Assembly (NCBI RefSeq): GCF_009189165.1
Contig: NZ_CP045118.1
Span: forward strand, 4,712,001-4,776,000
Direction: 5' to 3'
From: Pseudomonas sp. SCB32
Lineage (GTDB): Bacteria; Pseudomonadota; Gammaproteobacteria; Pseudomonadales; Pseudomonadaceae
DNA: 64,000 nt
In this document: piece by piece, positions 1 to 8,277 of the stretch
How the letters are laid out: every line of letters begins with the position of its first letter
Numbering within the stretch: position 1 is the stretch's first letter
Program-made: the position numbers and the translations under genes
The notes under the pieces: model-generated
Seen by the model: the letters and a program-made list of their open reading frames with translations, nothing else
What the model was told of the DNA's origin: nothing
Databases searched by the model: none

Positions 1-2
1 TT

Positions 3-95
3 TCGGATTGCGGGATCGCGGAGGGCGTTGCAGAGGCGTCCATGCGTGCTCCGGTGGGAAATGCGCAGTCCTTGCGCGAGCAGGGGCAAGCCTAG
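3..95 (+). CDS. Possible C-terminal end of a gene truncated by the window edge
   Basis: An open frame runs from the first bases to a TAG at 93-95 and would encode about 30 residues ending SLREQGQA. Third codon positions are mostly G or C, as in the real genes here, which supports coding. Nothing in the visible residues identifies a family. It lies on the same strand as the PEGA, TssQ-like and unknown genes that follow and may be the last gene of that accessory locus. The alternative is that it is chance open sequence in GC-rich DNA. Confidence 0.3.
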   Translation, partial: SDCGIAEGVAEASMRAPVGNAQSLREQGQA

Positions 96-585
96 CATCA
101 GAATGGAATTTTGCGACAGCTGTCACATTTCAATTTTTGTCCTGACACACGCTCACATCGGATTGACCAATCCCGACCTGGTGGCCATGCGGCAGTGCCA
201 CGGGTCATTCCACCCTACCCCGCCCGCGCAGGGTGAACAGTGTCTGGTAGACCGGGAACATCTGATTGGCCATCGGCTGAGAGCGTCCAGTCCACAACTC
301 AAAAATCACGCCAAGATCGTCGATAAGAGCGTAAACACAGCCACTAAGCGCCCATCCCAGTCGCTGAACTCCCGGCACAAAGCGCGACCCACCGCTCAAT
401 TCGCCCTTTCAGCGGCAGGAAGGCCTACAAGCGTTGGAGCGTAAGAAATCGAACACCTACGATTCACCACTGAATTGTCAGAACTTTGAATTCTTTCTTT
501 TCGTGATGAACAGCGGCTTGTCCATATCCTTCACGCGCGAGAACAAGGAAGTTCCCTGTTTCAACGTCTCGAAGATACAGCCCCA
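96..585. other. Non-coding gap with lower GC
   Basis: No convincing gene is visible. Short frames here have poor codon position bias and no ribosome binding site. The stretch is clearly less GC-rich than the rest of the window, especially 430-580, which fits a promoter region for the gene at 586, but no clear -35/-10 pair can be named. Confidence 0.4.
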
Positions 586-1791
586 ATGGAATCGACCGCG
601 AACACCACTCGAAACACCAACGCTCGGACACCTCTGAATAGTTCAGCCCCGGTAGCGGTCCCTCACCAGCCCCATGCCTCCCCGTATAGTCCGTACCGCA
701 CGGCGGACAATGAATACAGGTCCACCGCTTTCACCCAGCGCGATGCCGATACCAGGGACCAACGTCATTCCGAGCGATATTCCCTGATCATGGCTCCCGG
801 CATGCACAGCTCCGTTGGAGAGGCCCGCGTGCCCAACCAGCCCACGCAGTCGGCCCATGAGGTAGAACCTGACGCCTGGGAGGTCGGCGGTACCGCCTAC
901 GACGTGACGCCGCTCCCCGAGGTTCGTTCGCCAGTATCTGCTCAGGAATCACTCCAGGCCGAGAGGACGCTGGACGACGCGCTGCTGCCCGGTATCTCCG
1001 GCTTGCCGGCGCCCGCGTCACGCCTTCTTGAACCGACACCCAGGCCGGCATTGAACTGGGCGCTGATCGGTGGCATCGCCCTGGGCACGCTGCTCACTGC
1101 AGTGGTTATAACGCAATGGCGACCATGGGCAATCGATAGCACTGTCAGTGGCCCGCTCGATCACGATGCAGGCACCAGCACCTCGCTGACAGATGCCGAA
1201 AGCCACCACGAGGCCACTGTTGCCGCAACGCTGGAGCCCTCGGACAGCGGACATCTTTTCATCCCACCGTCCGAGCCCGTGCCGGAAGATTCACCCCCGG
1301 TGCATCCCGAACCCGAGTGGTCCGCCAGCCCGCCCTCGCCCGCCTCGGAAGCGGATGGCCAGATACAACCGGCCCAGCCGAGTCCCCTGGCTCAGGTGCC
1401 ATCGGCGTCCTTGGCGCCCGTCCCCCCGGATACGTCCGCACCGGGACAATCAGAATCCGCGCCACCTGCCAGTGGGGAGCAGAAAGCACGCCCTGCGCCT
1501 TTGCCAGCCATGACCATCACGGCGGCCAAGCCCGCACGTGTCACCAGGCCGCAACATCCTGACAGCGCGCATCCGCAGGCCAAGGTCGGCACGCTGATCG
1601 TCGCGATCAAGCCCTGGGGGGAGGTGTGGATCGACGGCCAGAAGCACGGCATCAGCCCGCCGCTACTCAAGCTGCAACTGCGCCCCGGAACCTACCTGAT
1701 AGAGCTTCGCAACCCGGGCCTGCCCAGCGTCAGCCAGAGGCTGCAGATCTCCGCCGGCCAGGCAACGACGCTGCAGCACAGCTTCCAGTGA
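586..1791 (+). CDS. PEGA-domain, Pro-rich single-pass membrane protein (T6SS-associated locus?)
   Basis: 401 residues. The first about 155 residues are polar and low complexity. One hydrophobic segment lies at about 157-176 (ALNWALIGGIALGTLLTAVV), followed by a long Pro/Ser/Ala-rich linker to about 330. The C-terminal about 70 residues (GTLIVAIKPWGEVWIDG ... LRPGTYLIELRNPG) have the shape of a PEGA domain, a small beta domain usually found on the outer face of envelope proteins. This predicts a cytoplasmic disordered N-terminus, one membrane span and a periplasmic PEGA tip. It is followed by a TssQ-like lipoprotein and an exported protein on the same strand, suggesting one transcript. PEGA proteins of this type occur next to type VI secretion genes and Ser/Thr kinases, so a T6SS accessory role is inferred, not shown. 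The ribosome binding site before 586 is weak, so the start is uncertain. Confidence 0.7.
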   Translation: MESTANTTRNTNARTPLNSSAPVAVPHQPHASPYSPYRTADNEYRSTAFTQRDADTRDQRHSERYSLIMAPGMHSSVGEARVPNQPTQSAHEVEPDAWEVGGTAYDVTPLPEVRSPVSAQESLQAERTLDDALLPGISGLPAPASRLLEPTPRPALNWALIGGIALGTLLTAVVITQWRPWAIDSTVSGPLDHDAGTSTSLTDAESHHEATVAATLEPSDSGHLFIPPSEPVPEDSPPVHPEPEWSASPPSPASEADGQIQPAQPSPLAQVPSASLAPVPPDTSAPGQSESAPPASGEQKARPAPLPAMTITAAKPARVTRPQHPDSAHPQAKVGTLIVAIKPWGEVWIDGQKHGISPPLLKLQLRPGTYLIELRNPGLPSVSQRLQISAGQATTLQHSFQ

Positions 1792-1829
1792 ACCGCCGGC
1801 AAGACCACTTTCAGTAAACGGACAGCAGC

Positions 1830-2231
1830 ATGAAAACTAACCGCCTTTGGCCGACGTCGCTCCTGATCGCCTGCATGGCGGCGACGTCAGGTTGCAAAAA
1901 CCGGATCGAAGCGCCACCCGCACCCGCGCCAAACGAGACACAAGTGCGCGCCGAGAACACCTTCAATGAAGGGATGCGCCTGTACGAGGGTGGCCATTAC
2001 TACCTCGCCGAAGCGCAATTCCTCTCCCCGGACATCTGGGCCGTCGATACCGAGGTGCAACTGAAAGCGCTCAAGTACCTGGCGTTCAGCTATTGCGTTA
2101 CCGAGCGACCGATCCAATGCCGGTTCGCCTTCGAGCGGGCTCTGCAGATCGATCCTTCGTTCCACCTTGAAAGTGCCGAATCGGGTCATCCCTTATGGGG
2201 CCCTGTATTCACCCTGGCGGCGAGCTACTGA
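1830..2231 (+). CDS. TssQ-family T6SS-associated lipoprotein (TPR-like)
   Basis: 133 residues. The signal peptide ends in a Cys at residue 22 (ATSGC), consistent with a lipoprotein although the residue at -3 is not the usual Leu. The mature part has a TPR-like helical repeat (NEGMRLYEGGHYYLAEAQF, then LKYLAFSYCVTERPIQCRFAFERAL) and ends with the stretch GHPLWGPVF. That combination is what I know from the TssQ family of short lipoproteins found in type VI secretion clusters. Its exact role there is not established. It follows the PEGA gene by 38 bases and precedes an exported unknown by 26 bases, which suggests an operon. The assignment rests on motif memory, not on an alignment. Confidence 0.65.
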   Translation: MKTNRLWPTSLLIACMAATSGCKNRIEAPPAPAPNETQVRAENTFNEGMRLYEGGHYYLAEAQFLSPDIWAVDTEVQLKALKYLAFSYCVTERPIQCRFAFERALQIDPSFHLESAESGHPLWGPVFTLAASY

Positions 2232-2257
2232 ACATATTTCCTGAATGCGAGACACCC

Positions 2258-3061
2258 ATGCGGCTCACCACCCGGCTACTCCCCTACCTCCTGCCACTGC
2301 TGGGCCTTATGCAACCGGCCCATGCCGATGTCGATGAAAGCCTCGCCGTCGCGCTTGAGAGCATCTGGAGCGGCGAGCAGCTTTCCACCTCAGTACTGAG
2401 TGCACACTTCGGCAACCAGGTTTCGAAGACTGGAACGGCCTATCGCGCCGACGTGAAGAACTCGCCGATCTATCTGGACGGCGGCGAAGAGGCGGCTTCG
2501 CTGATGATCGGCAAGAAGCGCTTCAATGCCATCGCAACCCCCTGGGGCAATTTCCCCCGGCTGGATATGCCCAACGCTCGCCTACTGGCAATGAACCTGC
2601 CGAAGAAGCGCTATCTGGTCCTCGCCGGCCCCGGAGACGGCCTTTTCACGGCCGGAGACTGGCAGCGCTACAGTTTTCTCCACGTGATCGATATCAGCTC
2701 ACCTTCGGCCCCCGCCTATTACCCGTTGTACTCCGATGCTCATCTGGGTGAGCACATCCTCGGGCAACTGGCCGGCTCGCCGGTGCTCAACTATGCACGC
2801 CTGGTTCCCTCCAGTCGTAGCAGGACGGGTGACACCGAGGCCTATGAAGTATCCCTCTATGCCCTCGATCGCAAGGGCCCGGAACGCGTGGTGAGAAACG
2901 GAGTTCCGCTGTCCTACTTGCTGAAACGCAAGGATGACGCCTGGATTATCGAGCACCTCGACAGAACCCCCGTCACCAGTGCACGGGACGAGGAAGCTCG
3001 TCCCTTCACCGCACCGCTTCGCCCCGCCCTGTTCACGGCCAGGGACAGTCGCAACGAATGA
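2258..3061 (+). CDS. Exported protein of unknown function
   Basis: 267 residues from the ATG at 2258, chosen because it gives a clean Sec signal peptide (LLPYLLPLLGLMQPAHA, cleavage after about residue 22) and avoids the overlap with the upstream gene that the longer frame would need. The rest is soluble, with no further membrane span and no cysteine pair. I do not recognise the family. Features include a stretch KKRYLVLAGPGDGLFTAGDW near the middle and a basic, polar C-terminus. It is the third gene of the PEGA / TssQ-like set, so a periplasmic role linked to that locus is plausible but unproven. Confidence 0.6.
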   Translation: MRLTTRLLPYLLPLLGLMQPAHADVDESLAVALESIWSGEQLSTSVLSAHFGNQVSKTGTAYRADVKNSPIYLDGGEEAASLMIGKKRFNAIATPWGNFPRLDMPNARLLAMNLPKKRYLVLAGPGDGLFTAGDWQRYSFLHVIDISSPSAPAYYPLYSDAHLGEHILGQLAGSPVLNYARLVPSSRSRTGDTEAYEVSLYALDRKGPERVVRNGVPLSYLLKRKDDAWIIEHLDRTPVTSARDEEARPFTAPLRPALFTARDSRNE

Positions 3062-3169
3062 GTGGCGGCAAGCCTTTCTGATACGGCGGCATCGCCACGG
3101 GTTCGAGAAGAGTTGTGTGCGGGCGGCTGCCGGACCATTCGCGAAGAATGGCCCCGCATCACTGATCCA

Positions 3170-3202
3170 CCGGGTCACGCGGTACCGGGCCGCGTGACCC
3201 GG
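3170..3202. terminator. Perfect 13-bp hairpin between convergent genes
   Basis: CCGGGTCACGCGG at 3170-3182 pairs perfectly with CCGCGTGACCCGG at 3190-3202 around a 7-base loop. It sits between the ends of two convergent genes and probably terminates or stabilises transcripts from both, although no T-run follows on either strand. Confidence 0.55.
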
Positions 3203-3209
3203 CCAGGCA

Positions 3210-4316
3210 TCAGACCTGCCCGAAGGCCTTGCGCTTGGGTGTTCCACGCTGGGCTGCGCGCAGGTATTGCGCCGGCCACGGGACCTGCTGGCCGCCCAAC
3301 TCATCGGCGGCGTGCAGTGGCCAGTAAGGATCGCGCAGCAGCTCGCGGGCCAGCAGGATCAGGTCGGCCTGACCGGTGCGCAGGATGTGCTCGGCCTGAA
3401 CCGGCTCGGTGATCATGCCGACGGTGCCGCTGGCTACCCCGGCTTCCTTGCGCACGCGCTCGGAGAACTGCGTCTGGTAGCCCGGCCCCACCGGGATCTC
3501 GGCGTTCGCCGCAGTGCCGCCGGAAGACACGTCGATCAGGTCCACGCCCAGGTCTTTCAAGCGTCGCGCCAGCACAACAGTCTCGTCGGGGTTCCAGCCG
3601 TCCTCCACCCAGTCGGTGGCGGACAGACGGACGAATAGCGGCAGCTCCTGCGGCCATACCGCGCGCACGGCTTCGGTGACCTCCAGGAGGAAGCGGATAC
3701 GATTCTCGAAGCAGGTGCCGTACTGGTCGCGGCGCTGGTTGGACAGCGGCGAAAGGAACTGATGCAGCAGGTAGCCGTGGGCCGCGTGCACTTCGACGAT
3801 CTTGAAACCGGCGGCCAGGGCGCGCTCGGCGCCGCGCACGAACTGCTGCTTGATGGTCGCCATCTGCTCTTCGCTCAGGGCGATGGGTGCGGTGTGCTGC
3901 GGGTCGAAGGCGATGGCCGAGGGTGCCACCGGGGTCCATCCTCCCTCGCTGAGCGGCACCGAACCGTGCTTGCCCAGCCAGGGCGCCCAGGTACTGGCCT
4001 TGCGTCCGGCGTGGGCCAGCTGCACGCCGGCCACTGCCCCCTGGGATTCCAGGAAGCGGGTGATGCGCCGCAGCGGCTCGATCTGTTCATCGCTCCAGAT
4101 ACCCAGGTCTTCGGCACTGATCCGCCCTTCCGGGGCGACAGCAGTGGCTTCGACTATCACCAGCCCGGCGCCTCCGACGGCGCGGCTACCCAGGTGGACC
4201 AAGTGCCAATCGTTGGCCAGTCCGTCCTGGGCGGAGTATTGGCACATGGGGGAAACGGCGATGCGGTTGGGCAGGGTCAGCTGGCGCAGGGTCAAGGGCT
4301 CGAACAACTGGCTCAT
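3210..4316 (-). CDS. Old yellow enzyme-family FMN oxidoreductase (XenA/YqjM type)
   Basis: 368 residues. NAD(P)H-dependent flavoenzyme of the OYE family that reduces activated C=C bonds and xenobiotics such as nitro compounds in the cytoplasm. The start at 4316 gives MSQLFEPLTLRQLTLPNRI, the usual beginning of XenA-like proteins, and has a GGGAG ribosome site; the longer frame adds 44 unlike residues. Cys25 in PMCQYS is the flavin-modulating cysteine of the YqjM/XenA subgroup. VQLAHAGRKAS and EVHAAHGYLLHQFLSP carry the FMN and substrate-binding Gln/His residues. The C-terminus has the phosphate-binding region ending LILLARELLRDPYWP. It corresponds to PAO1 PA3723 by position next to recJ. Confidence 0.9.
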   Translation of the reverse strand: MSQLFEPLTLRQLTLPNRIAVSPMCQYSAQDGLANDWHLVHLGSRAVGGAGLVIVEATAVAPEGRISAEDLGIWSDEQIEPLRRITRFLESQGAVAGVQLAHAGRKASTWAPWLGKHGSVPLSEGGWTPVAPSAIAFDPQHTAPIALSEEQMATIKQQFVRGAERALAAGFKIVEVHAAHGYLLHQFLSPLSNQRRDQYGTCFENRIRFLLEVTEAVRAVWPQELPLFVRLSATDWVEDGWNPDETVVLARRLKDLGVDLIDVSSGGTAANAEIPVGPGYQTQFSERVRKEAGVASGTVGMITEPVQAEHILRTGQADLILLARELLRDPYWPLHAADELGGQQVPWPAQYLRAAQRGTPKRKAFGQV

Positions 4317-4452
4317 GGCGAAACTCCCTCTGGTCGTGTACCTCACACTGTAGACCGGGATCGCCGGGCAGCGTGCGACAGTCGTCGCCCGATGCCGTAT
4401 TTCAGCCATTCGCCAGCGCCGCGCCCCTGGGCGGCGCCATAACGGCAAAGCC

Positions 4453-6168
4453 TCAGCGCGGCGCGATATGCATCACCATCAGCTGCACGGTCTCATTACC
4501 GCGGAATTCGTTGACGTCCAGCTTGTAGGCCACTTCCGCCCAGCGCACGGTGGGGTTCGGCCAGATTTCGCGGTCGATGTTGAAGGCGATGGCGTCCAGT
4601 TGCAGCGAGCCGCATTCAGTCTTGAGCACCAGCTTCAGGTGACGCTCGCCGACCACGCGCTGCTGGACGATCTGGAAGATGCCGTGGAACAGCGGCTCGG
4701 GGAAATGCTGGCCCCAGGGACCGGCCTGGCGCAGGGCGCGGGCCAGTTCCAGGTGGAATTCCTCGGCGCCCAGTTGGCCGTCGGAGAGCAGGCGGCCGGT
4801 GAGGTCTTCTTCATCCAGCTGGCGGCGCACCTCGGCATCGAAAGCGGCGGCAAAGGCACCGAAGTTCTCCTGCGGCAGCGACAGGCCGGCGGCCATGGCG
4901 TGGCCACCGAACTTGCTGATCAGCCCCGAATGACGGGCGGCCACGGCGTCCAGCGCGTCGCGGATGTGGAAGCCCGGCACCGAGCGCGCCGAGCCCTTGA
5001 GCGTGCCGTCGCCGGCATCGGCGAAGGCGATGGTCGGACGGTGGTAACGCTCCTTCAGGCGCGAGGCGAGGATGCCGATCACGCCCTGGTGCCATTCCGG
5101 GTCGAACAGGCACAGGCCGAAGGGCATCTCCTCCACCGGCAGTTCCTTGAGCTGGGCCAGCGCCTCGCGCTGCATGCCCTGCTCGATGGCCTTGCGGTCC
5201 TGGTTGAGCGCGTCGAGCTGCACTGCCATTTCACGGGCCAGGCCTTCGTCCTCGCAGAGCAGCATTTCGATGCCCAGGGACATGTCGTCCAGGCGGCCGG
5301 CGGCGTTCAGGCGCGGACCGAGGATGAATCCCAGGTCCGTGGAGGTGATTCGCCGGCAATCGCGCCCAGCCACTTCCAGCAGCGCGCGCAAACCGGGACG
5401 GGCACGGCCGGCGCGGATGCGCGCCAGGCCCTGGTGCACCAGGATGCGGTTGTTGGCGTCCAGCGGCACCACGTCGGCGACGCTGCCCAGGGACACCAGG
5501 TCGAGCAGTTCGGCCAGGTTCGGCTCGGCGATGCCGCGGGCGGCGAACCAACCGCGTTCGCGCAGGCGGGCACGCAGGGCGAGCATCACATAGAAGATCA
5601 CGCCGACACCGGCCATGGCCTTGCTGGGGAAGTCGCAACCGGGCTGGTTCGGGTTGACGATGGCGTCGGCGGCGGGCAGCTCAGACCCTGGCAGGTGGTG
5701 GTCGGTGACCAGCACGCGCAGCCCGGCGGCCTTGGCGGCGGCGACGCCATCGATGCTGGAGATGCCGTTGTCCACGGTCACCAGCAGGTCCGGGCGCTTT
5801 TCCAGCGCTACGGCGACGATTTCCGGGGTCAGGCCGTAGCCGTACTCGAAGCGGTTCGGAACCAGGTAATCGACCCAGGCCGCGCCGAGCATGCGCAGTG
5901 CCAGCACGCCGACGCTACTGGCGGTGGCGCCATCGGCGTCGAAGTCGCCGACGTAAAGAATCCGCTGGCCCTTCTCCAGCGCATCGACCAGCAGTTCCAC
6001 CGCCGCGTCCACGCCCTTGAGCTGCTGATACGGGATCAGCCGCGCCAGCCCCTTGTCCAGCTCGGCGGCGCTCTGTACGCCACGGGCGGCGTAGAGGCGG
6101 GTCAGCAGCGGCGGCAGGTCGCCCAGGTTGGGCAGGGTTTCCGGGAGGGGGCGGGATTCGATGCGCAT
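4453..6168 (-). CDS. recJ: Single-stranded-DNA-specific 5'-3' exonuclease RecJ
   Basis: 571 residues, the normal length. RecJ degrades single-stranded DNA 5' to 3' in recombination (RecFOR pathway), mismatch repair and base excision repair. DHH-family motifs are intact: GDFDADG at 74-80 (motif I), VDNG around 132-135 (motif II), and TDHH at 155-158 (motif III). The DHHA1 part has the FGGHAMAAG glycine-rich signature. It lies between the OYE gene and yaeQ, all on the minus strand. The intergenic gap on the OYE side is only 136 bases and holds no lasB, unlike P. aeruginosa. Confidence 0.97.
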   Translation of the reverse strand: MRIESRPLPETLPNLGDLPPLLTRLYAARGVQSAAELDKGLARLIPYQQLKGVDAAVELLVDALEKGQRILYVGDFDADGATASSVGVLALRMLGAAWVDYLVPNRFEYGYGLTPEIVAVALEKRPDLLVTVDNGISSIDGVAAAKAAGLRVLVTDHHLPGSELPAADAIVNPNQPGCDFPSKAMAGVGVIFYVMLALRARLRERGWFAARGIAEPNLAELLDLVSLGSVADVVPLDANNRILVHQGLARIRAGRARPGLRALLEVAGRDCRRITSTDLGFILGPRLNAAGRLDDMSLGIEMLLCEDEGLAREMAVQLDALNQDRKAIEQGMQREALAQLKELPVEEMPFGLCLFDPEWHQGVIGILASRLKERYHRPTIAFADAGDGTLKGSARSVPGFHIRDALDAVAARHSGLISKFGGHAMAAGLSLPQENFGAFAAAFDAEVRRQLDEEDLTGRLLSDGQLGAEEFHLELARALRQAGPWGQHFPEPLFHGIFQIVQQRVVGERHLKLVLKTECGSLQLDAIAFNIDREIWPNPTVRWAEVAYKLDVNEFRGNETVQLMVMHIAPR

Positions 6169-6236
6169 GGGTGTTCCGATTCTTTCGTCTCAGGCGCCGA
6201 TCCCGACGCCCTGGTTACAGCGGATACCGCAGGCGA

Positions 6237-6776
6237 TTAACGCTCGCCCATCAACCATTCAACCTGCAGCTCGTGCTGGCCGCGTTCGTCAGTCACGAAG
6301 ATGGTTCCTTCGCTGATCATCACGGTCCAGTTGATCGAACGCGGCAGGTCGCGGGAGATTTCCTCCAGCGGCTCCTGGGGCATGGCAACGACGTTCAGGT
6401 TCTTCAGGTGGCGCACGGTGTCGAGCACCTTGGTGGTCCACACGCGCAGGTTACCGTAGGCCACCAGGGTCAGCTTCTCGCAGCGGCGGGAGCACCAGGT
6501 CAGGCGCTCGGCGTCAGGCTGGCCGACTTCGATCCAGTGCAGTACGCGGTCATCCAGGCTCTTTTCCCAGAGCGACGGTTCTTCCACGTCCGACAGGCCG
6601 CGACCGAAGGCCAGCTGCTCGTTGTACCAGATGACGTAGGCAAGCAGACGCACTGCCAGGCGCTCTTCGGTTTCCGAGGGATGGCGAGCGACGGTGAAGC
6701 GCAGGGTCTCGTAGACCCCACGGTCGAGGTCGGTCAGGCTGATATCGGCTTTGTAGGGCGTGGCGGACAGGGCCAT
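6237..6776 (-). CDS. yaeQ: YaeQ family protein
   Basis: 179 residues. YaeQ proteins have a PD-(D/E)XK nuclease-like fold; the E. coli member was linked to RfaH-type antitermination suppression, but the true function is unknown. Family hallmarks are visible: MALSATPYKADISLTDLDRG at the start, ARHPSETEERLAVRLLAY, and FGRGLSDVEEPSLW with the acidic core residues. It is 68 bases from the recJ start on the same strand and is recJ's neighbour in other pseudomonads. Confidence 0.93.
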   Translation of the reverse strand: MALSATPYKADISLTDLDRGVYETLRFTVARHPSETEERLAVRLLAYVIWYNEQLAFGRGLSDVEEPSLWEKSLDDRVLHWIEVGQPDAERLTWCSRRCEKLTLVAYGNLRVWTTKVLDTVRHLKNLNVVAMPQEPLEEISRDLPRSINWTVMISEGTIFVTDERGQHELQVEWLMGER

Positions 6777-6839
6777 GGGGGTTCCCGGCGAATTTTCGAA
6801 GACGGCAAGTCTACCGCGAAAGCGCCGGCCGAGGGTCCA

Positions 6840-8018
6840 TCACTCGCGGGGACGACGATCGGTTCCCGGCTCCGGCGCGGCCAGCTCGATGCGGTTGCGA
6901 CCCTTGGCCTTGGCGGCGTAGAGCGCCTGGTCGGCCAGCGCCAGCAGTCGCTCCAGATCATGGCCGGCTTCGCGGGTGGTGGCGATGCCAATGCTCACGC
7001 TGAGCTGTCCTTCGCCCATGAACGGCAGTTCGGCGAATTCGCGACGCACCCGCTCGGCCACCTGGCAGGCGCCCTCGGTATCGGCGGACACCAGCAGGCA
7101 GGCGAACTCTTCTCCACCGATGCGGGCGAACAGGTCCTGCTTGCGCATGCGCGACGCGGTGATACGGCTGAACTCCACCAGTACCCGGTCCCCGGCGGGA
7201 TGGCCGAAGGAGTCGTTGAGGCGCTTGAAGTTGTCCAGGTCGCAGAGCAGCAGCGAGGCCAGCTCGCCGCGTTCAGCGCACAGGCGCAGCACCCGCTCGC
7301 CGGAATCCATGAAGGCCCGGCGATTGCCCACCCCGGTCAGCGGGTCGCTCAGGGCCGCGCTGCGGAACTGCAGCTCGGCACGCTCCTTGACCATCGCGAG
7401 GGTCGCGAAGGCGATGCCGATGGCGTAAAGCATGGTCTCGAAGACCAGCAGGGTAAAGAAGGTACTGCCCTGGCCATTGTTGCTCACGCTCTCGAATGGC
7501 ATGCCGTGATCGACCACCAGGCGCACCGCGTAAAAGCCGCCGTGGAACAGCATCAGCAGCAGGGTCGGACGCAGCTCCACCTCCAGCTTGCGGCGGCTGC
7601 GCAGCAACTCGCTGATCGAGGCCAGGCAATAGGCGATGGTGATCGAGGTACTGACCAGCACCCGTGCCGCCAGCGACTCGTAGAACGCCGGCCAGAGACA
7701 CAGCAGGGCCCAGAGGGCCGCGCCGGCGCCAATCAGCGGCCAATGCGGTCGACGTCCGGTGAACACCCGCATGGACGTCCAGTTCATCGCCGCGCAGAGC
7801 TGCAGGATGACGTTGCCCAGCAGGATCGGCACCAGATCGATGCCCATTCCCCGCAAGGTGCCGAGGAAGGTGCCGAGGGCACCCAGCAGGAGCATCGCGC
7901 TCATGTAGCCGAGCGTTGGCTCACGACGGCCGCTGTGCCAGGCAAACGCCATCAGCACCCCGACCAGGGTGAGCACATAGAGATCGACCACGACCAGCGT
8001 CGGCAGGCTCAGGACCAT
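6840..8018 (-). CDS. Membrane-bound diguanylate cyclase (GGEEF domain)
   Basis: 392 residues from the ATG at 8018, preferred over 8048 because GGGGG lies just upstream. The N-terminal half has about six to seven hydrophobic segments (7-24, 38-56, 60-75, 94-112, 118-135, 152-170, 187-210), then a GGDEF domain from about 220. Signature GGEEF is at 301-305, with an intact inhibitory site RKQD at 292-295, five residues upstream, so synthesis of cyclic di-GMP from GTP with product feedback is expected. The substrate site motif CDLDNFKRLND is intact. The membrane part presumably senses an envelope signal; no known sensor domain is recognised. A putative MshEN c-di-GMP receptor lies about 10 kb away. 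Confidence 0.93.
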   Translation of the reverse strand: MVLSLPTLVVVDLYVLTLVGVLMAFAWHSGRREPTLGYMSAMLLLGALGTFLGTLRGMGIDLVPILLGNVILQLCAAMNWTSMRVFTGRRPHWPLIGAGAALWALLCLWPAFYESLAARVLVSTSITIAYCLASISELLRSRRKLEVELRPTLLLMLFHGGFYAVRLVVDHGMPFESVSNNGQGSTFFTLLVFETMLYAIGIAFATLAMVKERAELQFRSAALSDPLTGVGNRRAFMDSGERVLRLCAERGELASLLLCDLDNFKRLNDSFGHPAGDRVLVEFSRITASRMRKQDLFARIGGEEFACLLVSADTEGACQVAERVRREFAELPFMGEGQLSVSIGIATTREAGHDLERLLALADQALYAAKAKGRNRIELAAPEPGTDRRPRE

Positions 8019-8277
8019 GCCACCCCCTTGCCATCCGCCTGCACGCATCCCTGAGGGAGCGCCGGAGGGCCGGGGAAGTGGAATGACGGAAGCGCGCGCA
8101 TCGGGGGTTACCCTGCCCAGAGTCGGACGAGCTGACAGAAGAGTCCTCGGATAGGGTTACTCTACGCGTGCCCATCGCCGGCGCAAAGCACCGATGGTAG
8201 ACGGCCGGCCCGGCGGCCTGTTCGAACGCCCGCGCGGGCGGTAAAGTCCGCCGACCACCTGCCGAACGGACCGACCG

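Noticed and set aside
28..444. A 138-codon open frame near the left edge
   Set aside because: Mixed composition without codon position bias, start without ribosome site, and it crosses the likely end of the previous gene in another frame.
4468..8054. Long plus-strand frames of 590 and 627 codons opposite recJ, yaeQ and the diguanylate cyclase
   Set aside because: They are the complement of well-supported genes and show the same repetitive composition as the other shadows.
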